NCBI GenBank assembly: GCA_902778995.1
Contig: CACYZW010000011.1
Coordinates: forward strand, 1-63,187
Source of the DNA: an uncultured Eubacteriales bacterium
GTDB taxonomy: Bacteria > Bacillota > Clostridia > Christensenellales > Aristaeellaceae
DNA length: 63,187 bases
Reading direction: 5' to 3'
The first letter of the stretch is position 1. Each line of letters begins with the position of its first letter. The position numbers and the translations under genes are program-made. Shown in pieces: positions 36,258 to 44,708 of this stretch. The notes under the pieces were generated by a model. That model did not search any database. It saw only the letters and a list, made by a program, of their open reading frames with translations, and was not told the DNA's origin.

Positions 36258-37364
36258 TCAGGGTATTTTCTCCGGCAGCCAGCACTGATCCTCTGCCAGC
36301 TTCATCGAGAAGAAGCGGGAGGCATCTCTCTCATATTTCGCCTGGTGGTATTTGAACAGCATTTCCTCGCCGTCGGGCCTGCCCAGTATCTCGATCTTCC
36401 CCGTCATATGGGACATGACGTAGCGGAACTGTTTTGCCTGGCCGTTCATGTCCTTTTTGGCCTCGTCCACGATGCGCTGGCCCTTCAGGAGCGGTACCTG
36501 GAATTGATGCTTGACGCCCATTGCGGGGCGGCACTGGAACAGATAGTAGGGGAGCACCCCTGCGGAGGTCAGGCCGTTCATCAGCTCGGACAAGACGCGA
36601 GGATCGTCGTTGATGCCCTTCAGCAGGACGGTCTGGTTCCGGACAGGGCAGCCGATGCCCAGCAGCGCTTGCACCGCGCAGCGCGCCTCCTGGGTCAGCT
36701 CATGGGGGTGGTTGAAGTGCGTGACGATGATGATCTGTTTGCGCCGGTTGTACCGCTCCAGCAGCTCCAGCAGCGCGTGGTCCCGCAATATGCGCTGGGG
36801 GAGCACCACCGGAACCCTCGTGCCGATGCGGATGTAATCCAAATGCGCGATGCCTGAAAACGCTTCCAGGTATTGCCTGAGCCTTTCGTTTTCGTTGATC
36901 AGGGCGTCTCCGCCGGAGAGCAGCACGTTGTCAATTTCGGGGTGGGAGGCGACATAGGCCACCATCTCGCCGATATGATGGGCGATTTCGTCGGCATTGC
37001 TGCCGACCATCCGCTTGCGGAAACAGTGGCGGCAGTACATAGAGCATTGATTGGTGGTTAGAACGAGGGCGGTCTGCCTGTATTTGTGCTGCATGCCCAC
37101 AACCACGGTGTTGTCGCCCTCGCCGCTGGTGTCTTTATGGCCATCCGTGGAGGATTCCAGGGGATCGGGAATGCACAGGCGGCGAATCGGGTCGTGTTGC
37201 CAGTCGGATTCGATCAGCCGCAGATAATAGGGCGGAATGCAAATGGGGTATTGATCCGCTATGGTTTTCAGGTGTGCGACTTCGCCGTCGCTCAAATGAA
37301 GGGGCTCCCGCAGCTGCTCGGGGGAACGAATACACTCAGATAATAGTTGCTGTAATACGCTCAT
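36258..37364 (-). CDS. KamA-family radical SAM protein (lysine 2,3-aminomutase-like)
   Basis: A 368-residue radical SAM enzyme. The [4Fe-4S]-binding cysteines are Cys107, Cys111 and Cys114 in CSMYCRHCFRKR, followed by the SAM-contact stretch NVLLSGGDAL. A PLP-binding lysine is likely in GKIEILG near residue 335. The family includes lysine 2,3-aminomutase, which makes beta-lysine, and EpmB-like proteins. At 368 residues it is shorter than clostridial KamA (about 415) and longer than EpmB. No beta-lysine acetyltransferase or elongation factor P gene is near, so the substrate is unknown. The ATG has AAAGGAG upstream. Confidence 0.85.
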   Translation of the reverse strand: MSVLQQLLSECIRSPEQLREPLHLSDGEVAHLKTIADQYPICIPPYYLRLIESDWQHDPIRRLCIPDPLESSTDGHKDTSGEGDNTVVVGMQHKYRQTALVLTTNQCSMYCRHCFRKRMVGSNADEIAHHIGEMVAYVASHPEIDNVLLSGGDALINENERLRQYLEAFSGIAHLDYIRIGTRVPVVLPQRILRDHALLELLERYNRRKQIIIVTHFNHPHELTQEARCAVQALLGIGCPVRNQTVLLKGINDDPRVLSELMNGLTSAGVLPYYLFQCRPAMGVKHQFQVPLLKGQRIVDEAKKDMNGQAKQFRYVMSHMTGKIEILGRPDGEEMLFKYHQAKYERDASRFFSMKLAEDQCWLPEKIP

Positions 37365-37455
37365 CTCGCTCTCCTTTCAGTCGTGGCATTGGGTAAAATC
37401 CATCAATAATATTATAATATATAAAAGTTAATTGAATATTAACCGGCGCAAAACG

Positions 37456-37491
37456 AAAAAGAGAGCGCCCCAGGGTGAACAGGGGCGCTCT
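37456..37491 (-). terminator. Rho-independent terminator of the HTH gene
   Basis: On the minus strand a perfect 10-bp stem (37491-37482 with 37471-37462) is followed by a T5 run (37460-37456). It ends transcripts from the gene at 37546-37926. Confidence 0.88.
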
Positions 37492-37545
37492 GTGAGCGGG
37501 CAATTCATGGCCGGCATTGGGCGTCGGGCCGCGAGGCAGTTGCGT

Positions 37546-37926
37546 CTACCACAGATCGACGCTGCCTGACTTCGTTCCCTTGACCCAATATGCCTTGTTG
37601 TGATCGGTTCGAATATAAATGGTGTCCACGTCGCCGACCTTGGCAAGGATGGAAAAAACGGTGACCTCGCCGCCATAGGGGGATTGGATGATGATGCGGG
37701 GCTCGGACTGCTTCTTCGTCCCCGACTTCTCCTTCTTCGCGGGAACAGCTTCAACAGTGTCGTCCAGCTCCACGCCATAGGCCTTCTTGATCAAAGTGCG
37801 GATCTTTGCGCTGGGATTTGCCTTGCCGGTTTCGTAAGAGCGGAGCGTGACCACGCTTATGCCGAACGCCTTGGCAAATTCATCCTGTGTGAGCTTGCTT
37901 TGCTTGCGCAGTTCCTTGATGTTCAT
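37546..37926 (-). CDS. Small HTH (XRE) protein with DUF6465-type C-terminal domain
   Basis: A 126-residue cytoplasmic protein. Residues 1-55 form an XRE/Cro helix-turn-helix (LTQDEFAKAFGISVVTLRSY); a short Lys/Ser linker follows, and residues 75-126 form a small beta-rich domain with IIIQSPYGGEVT and the ending AYWVKGTKSGSVDLW. The C-terminal domain is of the DUF6465 type as I recall it, of unknown function. It is a shorter paralogue of the next gene (38089-38577), with the same two ends but a different linker. It may be a DNA-binding, nucleoid-type or regulatory protein; no target can be named. Confidence 0.75.
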   Translation of the reverse strand: MNIKELRKQSKLTQDEFAKAFGISVVTLRSYETGKANPSAKIRTLIKKAYGVELDDTVEAVPAKKEKSGTKKQSEPRIIIQSPYGGEVTVFSILAKVGDVDTIYIRTDHNKAYWVKGTKSGSVDLW

Positions 37927-38088
37927 GTTCTCGCGTCCTTTTTTCGATATTGTATTCCCGTTTTAGCCGGGAAAGAGAAGCGTGTCAACGGCAGGCGTCC
38001 GAGGCGATCCGAACGCTTCAAAGGCCCCGAAGGGAGCGGCGGCTTCGCTGTGGCGGTTTCCGGCAATGCAATGGATCCCGCCCCGGGA

Positions 38089-38577
38089 TTACCACAGATT
38101 GATGGCGCCGCTTTCCTCGCCCTTGATCCAGTACGCCGCGTTTTGATCGATGCGCACATACACCTTGTCCACGTCGCCGACGCGCTTCAGAATCTCCTCC
38201 GGCGTGATCTCGCCGCCCATGGGGGACTGGATGATCACGACGGCTTTCGCGTCCTTCTTCGCGGCAGGCTTCTTAGCGGGGGCCGCCGCTGCCTTCTTCG
38301 CAGGGGCCGCCGCTGCCTTCTTCGCAGGAGCCGCCGCTGCCTTCTTTGCGGAAGCCGCTGCGGCCTTCTTCGCGGGAGCCGCCTTTTCCTTCGGCGCGGG
38401 GGCGGCAGACGTGTCCAGCGTCACGCCGTACATTTCCTTCACCGTGGCGATTGTCTTCGCGCTCGGCTCCCGCTTCCCGGCTTCATAAGCGGTCAGTGTG
38501 GACATGCCGATGCCGATGGCTTTGGCAAACGCTGCCAGGGTAAGGCCTTTCTCTTTGCGCAGTTCTTTGATGGTCAT
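38089..38577 (-). CDS. HTH (XRE) protein with Ala/Lys repeat linker and DUF6465-type domain
   Basis: A 162-residue paralogue of the neighbouring gene. The HTH (about 1-55, LTLAAFAKAIGIGMSTLTAY) and the C-terminal domain (about 110-162, VVIIQSPMGGEIT to GEESGAINLW) match, but the linker (about 62-108) is a histone H1-like run of AKKAAAAP repeats, encoded by 24-bp tandem units near 38270-38385. Such basic linkers bind DNA without sequence preference, so a chromatin-like role is plausible (inference). It is 162 bp from its paralogue and on the same strand. The ATG has a usable but moderate ribosome site. Confidence 0.75.
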   Translation of the reverse strand: MTIKELRKEKGLTLAAFAKAIGIGMSTLTAYEAGKREPSAKTIATVKEMYGVTLDTSAAPAPKEKAAPAKKAAAASAKKAAAAPAKKAAAAPAKKAAAAPAKKPAAKKDAKAVVIIQSPMGGEITPEEILKRVGDVDKVYVRIDQNAAYWIKGEESGAINLW

Positions 38578-38771
38578 GTTGTGAGCCTCCGTTTCTGTAT
38601 TGTTGCTTTAGGGTCTATGACATGCGGCGGCGTCGACGCCGCCACGCTGTCTTTACTTGAGGTATCGGTGTGCGGGCGACGGGCCCCGGGGGGAAGCCTG
38701 GGGAGACGAGCCGTCGCCGGCGCATCCCCCACAGAGCAGTATTTCCCCGGCGGCGTCGGGCTGGCGGCAGG

Positions 38772-40064
38772 TTATTCCATCGACAGCTCGATTGCCCCGT
38801 CCGGCTGCTCGTCGGTCGGCAGGTTCGAATCATCCACGCCGTCAAGCAGCACGATGCCCTCAGCGTCTTTGACCTGAACGGTAACCGACGACTCGTCGCC
38901 ATCCTCGTTGGCAACGGTTATGCGGGCTTTACCGGCCTTCAGCGCCATCACGACGCCCTCGTCAGACACTGCGGCGACATCCGCGTCGCTGCTCTGCCAG
39001 GTCAGTCCGGCGTCCTTCAACGACAGCGCCGACTTCAGGTCGAGCGTATCACCCACGGTCATTGTGAATTTCCTGGTCGCTCCATTGGGCAGGATTTGCG
39101 CCTTGCCGCCCTTGGTCCTGATCTTAACGGCCTTGCTCCAGTTGGAGCCCACGCCTTCGCCGTCCACAAGCCGGGCCCGGACGTAATAGATCGTGTTCTC
39201 CTTCAGCTTCGACAGGGCCGTCTTTGCCTTCGACTTGTTCACGGTCCCCTTCTCGACCGTCTTCGTCTTGACGTTCTTCATGAAATTCTTGTCGGTGCCA
39301 TACTGTATCTCTATGTATTTCGCATTCTTCCAGACCTTGCTGTTCTTGATCTTGTTGCGGAATGATTTCCAGTCGATGCTCAGCTTTCCGTTCTTCTGCG
39401 CGGTCATGGAAAGGGAATTCCGGCTCATCTTCCGCTCATAGTTCACCGGAATGAGCTGCCAGAGCTTGTTGTCTGTGTCATGGTCCTTGTTTGCGTTGAC
39501 ATAGATGAGGTCGCTGTGGAAAAGCCTGACCTCCTTGTGCCTGTTGAACGTATAGTTATCGTCATGGGACCTTATCGTGAGGTTGGTGGTGTAATCGGGG
39601 CCGTTTTCGCAGACGAAATAGAATGCGTCGTCCTGGTTGCTAAAGCTGCCGCAAAAGACGTGCGGGCCCTTCGTGCTCATAAGATACGGCTGGTCCCTGC
39701 CCGTCAAGTTGTCTATCTCGATGCGCTTGGATTTGTCCTTATTGCCAGTGTAGCTCTTGTACAGGTAAATGCCGTAGTGGTCGGTGTAGTATCGGTTCGA
39801 GGTGATGAACCATACTTCATAGTCCGCGTGCGACCCGCCGCATGATTCAAACATCATGCTAGTGTTTTGGTCGCTGGCCTTTTCATTCCAGTAGAGCACC
39901 TGGCCCTTTGCGTTCCCGTTGATCGCCTTGATATAGTATGTCCCTTCTTCGACATCTACCTTTGTTGCTGCCAGGGCGGAAACGCACGTAAAGCACGTCA
40001 GAAGCATAACGGACAGTGCCAGGAAGAGAAGCCGTCTTGCCTTGTGAATTCCCGGTGCCTTCAT
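38772..40064 (-). CDS. Secreted protein with lectin-like, fibronectin III and bacterial Ig-like domains
   Basis: A 430-residue exported protein. After a signal peptide (about 10-34, ending ALAA) comes a ricin-lectin-like region (about 37-205, starting EEGTYYIKAINGN), then a fibronectin type III-like domain (about 215-325, NTIYYVRARLVDGEG) and a bacterial Ig-like group 2 domain (about 335-410, LTWQSSDADVAAVSDEGVV). There is no catalytic domain and no sorting signal, so it is released or held by other means. It may bind carbohydrate or wall polymers. I chose the ATG at 40064 because AAGGAGG precedes it; longer starts would bury the signal peptide. A near-perfect promoter lies 50 bp upstream. 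Confidence 0.75.
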   Translation of the reverse strand: MKAPGIHKARRLLFLALSVMLLTCFTCVSALAATKVDVEEGTYYIKAINGNAKGQVLYWNEKASDQNTSMMFESCGGSHADYEVWFITSNRYYTDHYGIYLYKSYTGNKDKSKRIEIDNLTGRDQPYLMSTKGPHVFCGSFSNQDDAFYFVCENGPDYTTNLTIRSHDDNYTFNRHKEVRLFHSDLIYVNANKDHDTDNKLWQLIPVNYERKMSRNSLSMTAQKNGKLSIDWKSFRNKIKNSKVWKNAKYIEIQYGTDKNFMKNVKTKTVEKGTVNKSKAKTALSKLKENTIYYVRARLVDGEGVGSNWSKAVKIRTKGGKAQILPNGATRKFTMTVGDTLDLKSALSLKDAGLTWQSSDADVAAVSDEGVVMALKAGKARITVANEDGDESSVTVQVKDAEGIVLLDGVDDSNLPTDEQPDGAIELSME

Positions 40065-40112
40065 ATTCTGTTCCTCCTTATTATGTCGGGAGATTCTTTC
40101 TCCTATACTGAC

Positions 40113-40141
40113 ATTATAGCGGAGAAAGCGAGAAGTGTCAA
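40113..40141 (-). promoter_or_regulatory. Consensus housekeeping promoter of the secreted lectin-like protein
   Basis: On the minus strand TTGACA (40141-40136) and TATAAT (40118-40113) are both perfect and 17 bp apart. Expression should be strong. A TGTAACC heptamer also occurs upstream on this strand (near 40188-40182) but lacks the second box. Confidence 0.85.
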
Positions 40142-40274
40142 GATGGGCAAGAATGCGCAAATGGGGGAAAAGGAGAAATTCGGTTACAGTTCAGGGTTCT
40201 CGTTTTCAATCGGGGGCGGCGGCGTGTATGCCGACCCCGTGGGCTTTTTTCTGGCGTAATTTCCATTTTTACAG

Positions 40275-40340
40275 AAGGAAACACCGCACAATCGAATCGT
40301 GCAGTGTATATGCATCATGGACATTGTGCGGCGTTTCCTT
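40275..40340. repeat. 66-bp inverted-repeat element (MITE-like)
   Basis: Terminal inverted repeats of 18 bp (40275-40292 and 40323-40340) differ at one base. Their sequence AAGGAAACRCCGCACAAT matches the ends of the elements at 11382, 57135 and 57248. The core is only 30 bp and encodes nothing. The hairpin could also end transcripts of the gene at 40387. The rest of 40142-40386 holds no gene. Confidence 0.7.
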
Positions 40341-40386
40341 GAGTCCCGAGAGGCGCGCGGGCTGTCGCGGCCGTTGACGCTGTTGG

Positions 40387-40935
40387 TCAGAAGTGAAAGC
40401 CCAGGTCGTCGTAGTCAACCAACGGAACCTCCTTGATCGTGCCATAGTTGGACAGGCTGTTGACGTAATCGTCAGAGGTCAGCATCGCCGCCGGGTCGGT
40501 CATCTGCAGGTAGCCGTTTTCCATCATGACCTTCTTGTTCGCGGTCACATCCAGGTCGTCGAAATGCATCGCGAAATGCACATATCCATCGACGGTGTAG
40601 ACCTCATGGCTGGCGAAATCCAACTGACTGATGTTGGGATAGGCCTTATTGGGATCGTAGTTTTCAATGAATTCCTCGGTCACGCCGCTTTCGGGCGGGA
40701 AACGGGTGATGATCGTCACAGCCTTCAGGCAGTGCGTATTGTTTCCATAATAGACGATCTGGTATACCGAATAGTGCTCGGTTTGACTGGTAAGGAGGAC
40801 CCGGTGCTGGGTCTCGGTGTCCTGGTCAGCGGCGACGTCGGCGTAAGCGGCAGTAAGGGCCATCAACAGGCACAGCAAAACTGCGAACAAGACCTTTAAG
40901 GCCGGTCTCTCCGGCAATGTACGGCGGTTATTCAT
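40387..40935 (-). CDS. Exported protein of unknown function (DUF1307-like)
   Basis: A 182-residue protein with a signal peptide (about 11-33, ending TAAYA) and no lipobox cysteine. The mature part has a pattern like the YehR/DUF1307 family (QIVYYGNNTHCLKAVTIITRF, with the later YDPNKAYPNISQLDF), but the match is by eye and weak. I recognise no catalytic motif. It starts 27 bp after the HAD hydrolase on the same strand and is probably cotranscribed. I prefer the ATG at 40935, 8 nt after a GGGGGG run; an ATG at 40941 is too close to it. Confidence 0.6.
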   Translation of the reverse strand: MNNRRTLPERPALKVLFAVLLCLLMALTAAYADVAADQDTETQHRVLLTSQTEHYSVYQIVYYGNNTHCLKAVTIITRFPPESGVTEEFIENYDPNKAYPNISQLDFASHEVYTVDGYVHFAMHFDDLDVTANKKVMMENGYLQMTDPAAMLTSDDYVNSLSNYGTIKEVPLVDYDDLGFHF

Positions 40936-40962
40936 GCGCATATCCCCCCTTTATTCCCTCGT

Positions 40963-41628
40963 TCATGCCTCGATGAATCGCTCGAAGTCGTAAAAATCAT
41001 GTATGACCGCTTTGACGGCGCTGATGCCCTCGAAGGCATTTGGCCCCATCGTCGTGTCGATGGCGATAATACTCTTGATGTCAGCGCCGATGGCGGACTG
41101 AATACCGGACATGGAATCCTCGACGACGGTGACTTCGTTGGGCTTGTAGCCCAACTGGTGCATCGCAAGGCGATAGATGGCCGGATCGGGTTTGCCCGGC
41201 AGATCGGCCTCATGGAAAAACACGTGCCTTCGATCAAACCAGCGGCCAATCCCCAGCGTGTTGAAGTAAAAGTCGGCGTTATCCGGCATGGAGGCTGTGG
41301 CTATGGCGTGGGGAATCCCCCTGCTCGAGAGGGTTTCCAGCATTTCCTCTGTGCCGGGCGTCAAAACCTGGAGCCTTGTGTCCTCCAGCGCGATTTCACG
41401 GTACATGGCTTCCTTTATCGCCGAGAGGCGTCGAACCTCCCGCAAGGGCAGGCTGTTGCCCAAATAGCGACGGACGATCACGTCGTTCGCCGGTCCGTAC
41501 ATGTATTTCTCATATTCTTCATCGGAAAAACCAATGCCTCTTTCCGTCAGAAACCGCTTCCAGGCCAAGCGGTGCAGCTCCTTGTCCGGATAGAGGGTTC
41601 CATTGAAATCAAAGATAAACGATTGCAT
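40963..41628 (-). CDS. HAD-family hydrolase, beta-phosphoglucomutase-like
   Basis: A 221-residue cytoplasmic HAD protein with a helical cap (about 15-85). Motif I is FDFNGTL, motif II is ATASM, the motif III lysine is in GKPDPAIY and motif IV is VVEDSMSGIQSA. The second aspartate of motif I (DxD) is Asn, which in this superfamily should weaken or change acid/base catalysis. Members hydrolyse or isomerise sugar phosphates; the substrate is unknown. It heads a two-gene unit with the exported protein at 40387. Confidence 0.83.
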   Translation of the reverse strand: MQSFIFDFNGTLYPDKELHRLAWKRFLTERGIGFSDEEYEKYMYGPANDVIVRRYLGNSLPLREVRRLSAIKEAMYREIALEDTRLQVLTPGTEEMLETLSSRGIPHAIATASMPDNADFYFNTLGIGRWFDRRHVFFHEADLPGKPDPAIYRLAMHQLGYKPNEVTVVEDSMSGIQSAIGADIKSIIAIDTTMGPNAFEGISAVKAVIHDFYDFERFIEA

Positions 41629-41698
41629 TTGCTACTCCTTTTGTCGTCTGTTTTTTCTTGCAGCGGCGGGATGGTTGCGACACACGCTTCAAACACTT

Positions 41699-41726
41699 AT
41701 ATTAGCATATTATTTTTAACTGTTCA
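41699..41726 (-). promoter_or_regulatory. Promoter of the HAD hydrolase unit
   Basis: On the minus strand TGAACA (41726-41721) and TAATAT (41704-41699) are 16 bp apart, with TGC directly before the -10 (extended -10). It lies about 70 bp before the HAD start. Confidence 0.6.
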
Positions 41727-41909
41727 GTCCGCAACTGAATAATTACGATGATTACAATGTTGAATTTCTCTTGCATTTTGTTCATTGTTATGGTAGGCTT
41801 GTCACAGCGGCTATCGGCTGCGAAGCGTATCAGTGCGAAGATAAAGATTCGCGGGATCGCGCCCGTTTTCGAACGGATCGACTGCTTTTCAGAAAGGCTG
41901 TGTACATCG

Positions 41910-42356
41910 ATGATGCGTTACATCAAAAAAGCCCTGTTGGTCGTGCTGGTGGGCTTGCTCGCATGCGCCCTGGGCGCCGTGGGCTTTGCCTCGGAATATC
42001 AGGATTCCGCCCTGATGCCCGAAAACCTGAGCGAAAGCGACATCGTCGGCGTCTGGAGATTGACGACGATGATTGTCGAGGGCTCAAGCATGTCGCCGGA
42101 GAGTCTCGGCATCGAAATGCGCTATGAGTTTCAGGCGGATCACACGGCCCTGGGCACCTATGAGGGCAGGCTTGGCGACAGCGGCTCGGCGACAGAGACA
42201 TGGACGCTGGATGCCCGGCAGGCCCTTGTTTACGCCAACGGCAAACCGTTGGTAAAGGTGCGCTGTGAGGACGGCACCCTTTTTCTGCTGATGGACGAGG
42301 AAATAAATGCAGAAGCCGGCGGCATACTGGTGTTCACGCGCATGGATAATCCGTAG
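41910..42356 (+). CDS. Exported lipocalin-like protein of unknown function
   Basis: A 148-residue protein with a strong hydrophobic export signal (ALLVVLVGLLACALGAVGFA) and a small beta domain starting DIVGVWRLTTM and ending GGILVFTRMDN. This is the plan of lipocalin-like or DUF-type proteins that begin with the GxW turn. Cys within the signal (LLAC) could be a lipobox, so it might be a lipoprotein. The ATG at 41910 or 41913 gives the signal peptide; the long frame upstream of it has no ribosome site. It is alone and points toward the end of the polyol operon. Confidence 0.6.
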   Translation: MMRYIKKALLVVLVGLLACALGAVGFASEYQDSALMPENLSESDIVGVWRLTTMIVEGSSMSPESLGIEMRYEFQADHTALGTYEGRLGDSGSATETWTLDARQALVYANGKPLVKVRCEDGTLFLLMDEEINAEAGGILVFTRMDNP

Positions 42357-42487
42357 AGTGTGTTTCTAAATGGAAGGAGATGCAGTTTCGGATGGATTTG
42401 ACTGCATTTCAAGGCGCTTTTCCGCAGCTTTAGTGGACCCTAAGGCAAGGAACCACGCCAGAAGGCGTCGACGCCTGCATATCCAGC

Positions 42488-42521
42488 GGCAGCCCCGAAG
42501 CGTACATGCAACGGGGCTGCC
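42488..42521 (-). terminator. Hairpin after the polyol operon
   Basis: A perfect 10-bp stem (42488-42497 with 42512-42521) lies about 20 bp beyond the last stop codon of the minus-strand operon. There is no T-tract. Confidence 0.6.
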
Positions 42522-42539
42522 GATGTATACACTTGGGCA

Positions 42540-43622
42540 TCAGAACTTGAAGGCAACCTTGAAATCTCCGTATTTGCCGGTCGCCCGATCGAAGGCCTCC
42601 TGCCAGTCCTTCAGATCGTACAGGCTGCTGACTACGCCGTCGGTCTTCAGCGTTCCGTTGGCGATGCCCTCAATGACGTAGGGGAAGCAGTAGGGGCTCA
42701 GGTGAGAACCCAGCACATCCAGCTCCTTGCGGTCGCCGATGATGGACCAGTCCAGAAGCGTCGGTGCGCCGAAGACCGAGAACTCCACGAAGCGGCCCAG
42801 CTTGCGGATCATCTGCATGCCCTGGATGACGGAAGAAGGATGGCCCGTGGCCTCGATGTAGGTGTCGCAGCCGTAGCCGTCGGTCAGCTTCATGATCTCA
42901 TCAACCACGTTGACCTTGGAGGGATTCCACACGATGTCCGCGCCGAATTCCTTCGCCTTCTCCAGACGGTTGTCCAGCATATCCAGTACGATCAGCTTTT
43001 TGGGGTTGCGGGTGCGGGCATATGTAATCATGCCCAGGCCCAGCGTTCCCGCGCCGGAGAGCACCACGACGTCCTCGGCGTGAATATCCGCGCGATCAAC
43101 GCAATGCTTGGAACAGCCGTAGGGCTCGATGCAAATGGCCTGCTCCAGCGTAAGGGATTCAGGTACCCGGTGGATGACGGCGTGCTTGGTGCGGATGCGC
43201 ACGTATTCGGCCATGCCGCCGCAGAAGTCCTTGAAGAAACCGTACATCTGGTGGGGCTGGCACATCCAATAGTGGCCGTCCTTGCAGAAGCGGCACTCGC
43301 CGCAGGGCGCGATCTGATCCACGCAAATGCGGTCGCCTTCGGCGTAACCCTTCACGTTTGCGCCGGCAAACACAACCCTGCCGAGGAATTCATGGCCGGG
43401 GATGAAGGGCGGCTGGACCCAGGAGGGCTGGGTGCCGTCGTCGGAGCCCCAGAACATGTCCGCGCCATGCTGACATTTCAGGTCGCCCGCGCATATGCCG
43501 CAGCCTTCTGTCTTGATGAGTATGTCGTCCGGGCCGCATTCCGGCACCGGATAGTCGGTCTCATACCGGTAATCGGTCTTGCTGTAAGCGACCAACGCCT
43601 TCATTGTCTTTGGGATGTTCAT
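42540..43622 (-). CDS. Zinc-dependent polyol dehydrogenase, erythritol/L-threitol dehydrogenase type (copy 1)
   Basis: A 360-residue medium-chain dehydrogenase. Catalytic zinc ligands are in GCGICAGD and PGHEF; the structural zinc loop is CGECRFCKDGHYWMC; the NAD fold has GAGTLGLGM. The stretch QHGADMFWG and the ending pattern are like the erythritol/L-threitol dehydrogenase subgroup, which oxidises a four-carbon polyol to erythrulose with NAD. A close paralogue lies at 49140 in the same operon, so the two may act on different stereoisomers. It is the last gene of the operon. GGAGG precedes the ATG. Confidence 0.85.
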   Translation of the reverse strand: MNIPKTMKALVAYSKTDYRYETDYPVPECGPDDILIKTEGCGICAGDLKCQHGADMFWGSDDGTQPSWVQPPFIPGHEFLGRVVFAGANVKGYAEGDRICVDQIAPCGECRFCKDGHYWMCQPHQMYGFFKDFCGGMAEYVRIRTKHAVIHRVPESLTLEQAICIEPYGCSKHCVDRADIHAEDVVVLSGAGTLGLGMITYARTRNPKKLIVLDMLDNRLEKAKEFGADIVWNPSKVNVVDEIMKLTDGYGCDTYIEATGHPSSVIQGMQMIRKLGRFVEFSVFGAPTLLDWSIIGDRKELDVLGSHLSPYCFPYVIEGIANGTLKTDGVVSSLYDLKDWQEAFDRATGKYGDFKVAFKF

Positions 43623-43643
43623 GATGCTTTTCCTCCATTCGTT

Positions 43644-44702
43644 TTATTGTATTTCCTTGTTGAACAGATAATGAAGCGGTTCACCATTGATGAAGCGCTC
43701 CACGTCCTCCACGATCATGATCGAGTGGTGGATGGTCACATCCGCCGAAGAGCCGGCAATATGGGGCGTAAAGACCACATTGTCCATTTTCAAAAGCGGG
43801 TGGTTGGCGGGCAGCGGCTCTTCCCAGAATACGTCCAGTACGGCGCCGCCGATTTTCCGCTGCTCCAGGGCCTCCATCAGCGCCTTTTGTTGTACGATGA
43901 TACCGCGGGCCGTATTGATGAATACTGCCGTGGGCTTCATCAGTGAAAATTCGCGTTCACCGATCATGCCCTTGGTTTCATCGGTGACTTTGCAATGCAG
44001 GGACACGAAGTCGCTCGTGCGCAAGAGCTCGTCCAGCGACAGCATTTCCACGCCTTCCGCCTCCGCCGCTTCCCGTGGGAGATAGGGGTCGTAGATGACC
44101 ACGCGCATATCCATCGCCTTGAGGAACCTCGACAGCCTTCTGCCCACCGCGCCATAGCCGATCATGCCGAAGGTCCGGTGAAACAGCTCGTAGCCCTCGT
44201 AGGTCTTGAAGGGGTTGTCGTCCTGATTCATGCTCAAGCCCCATACGATGTCGTCCCGCTGGGGCACGCGATAGATGTCGTCCGAAGGGGGGCCAAGGTA
44301 GCGGCCGCCCCTAATCTGGTAGAACGAGAGGGGAATCCGGCGGATCAGGCCGATCAACGCGCCCAGCAGGAATTCCGCCACAGAGTTGGCGTTGCGTCCA
44401 GGCGTATTGATAATGGGTATCCGGCGCGCGCTTGCCGCCGCGCGGTCAATATTGACCGGGTTGCCCCGCGTGCAGGCGATGAGCTTCAGGTTGGGGCAGG
44501 CATCCAGCACCCGCTTTGTGACGACGTCGTAGCCAACGACCAGTATTTCAGCGTTTCTGAATACCTCGACCGCCTCATCCTCGTTCAGGATCCAACCGTC
44601 CTTCACCAGCCAGCCGCTGAGCTTTACATCGCATATCTGCTGTAGGCGGTTCAGGTATTCTGTGGTCATCTGCGTGGTAACAACTGCTCTGTATCTTGCC
44701 AT
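43644..44702 (-). CDS. D-isomer-specific 2-hydroxyacid dehydrogenase
   Basis: A 352-residue NAD-dependent dehydrogenase related to phosphoglycerate dehydrogenase. The NAD motif is IGYGAVGRRL, the catalytic Arg is in INTARGIIV, the Glu in FWEEPLP and the His in TPHIAG. Such enzymes reduce 2-keto acids or oxidise D-hydroxy acids. In this operon it may handle a hydroxy acid made from the polyol, such as a tetronate, or remove a by-product (inference). It lies between the aldolase and a polyol dehydrogenase with gaps of only 6 and 21 bp. Confidence 0.87.
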   Translation of the reverse strand: MARYRAVVTTQMTTEYLNRLQQICDVKLSGWLVKDGWILNEDEAVEVFRNAEILVVGYDVVTKRVLDACPNLKLIACTRGNPVNIDRAAASARRIPIINTPGRNANSVAEFLLGALIGLIRRIPLSFYQIRGGRYLGPPSDDIYRVPQRDDIVWGLSMNQDDNPFKTYEGYELFHRTFGMIGYGAVGRRLSRFLKAMDMRVVIYDPYLPREAAEAEGVEMLSLDELLRTSDFVSLHCKVTDETKGMIGEREFSLMKPTAVFINTARGIIVQQKALMEALEQRKIGGAVLDVFWEEPLPANHPLLKMDNVVFTPHIAGSSADVTIHHSIMIVEDVERFINGEPLHYLFNKEIQ

Positions 44703-44708
44703 ACACGC

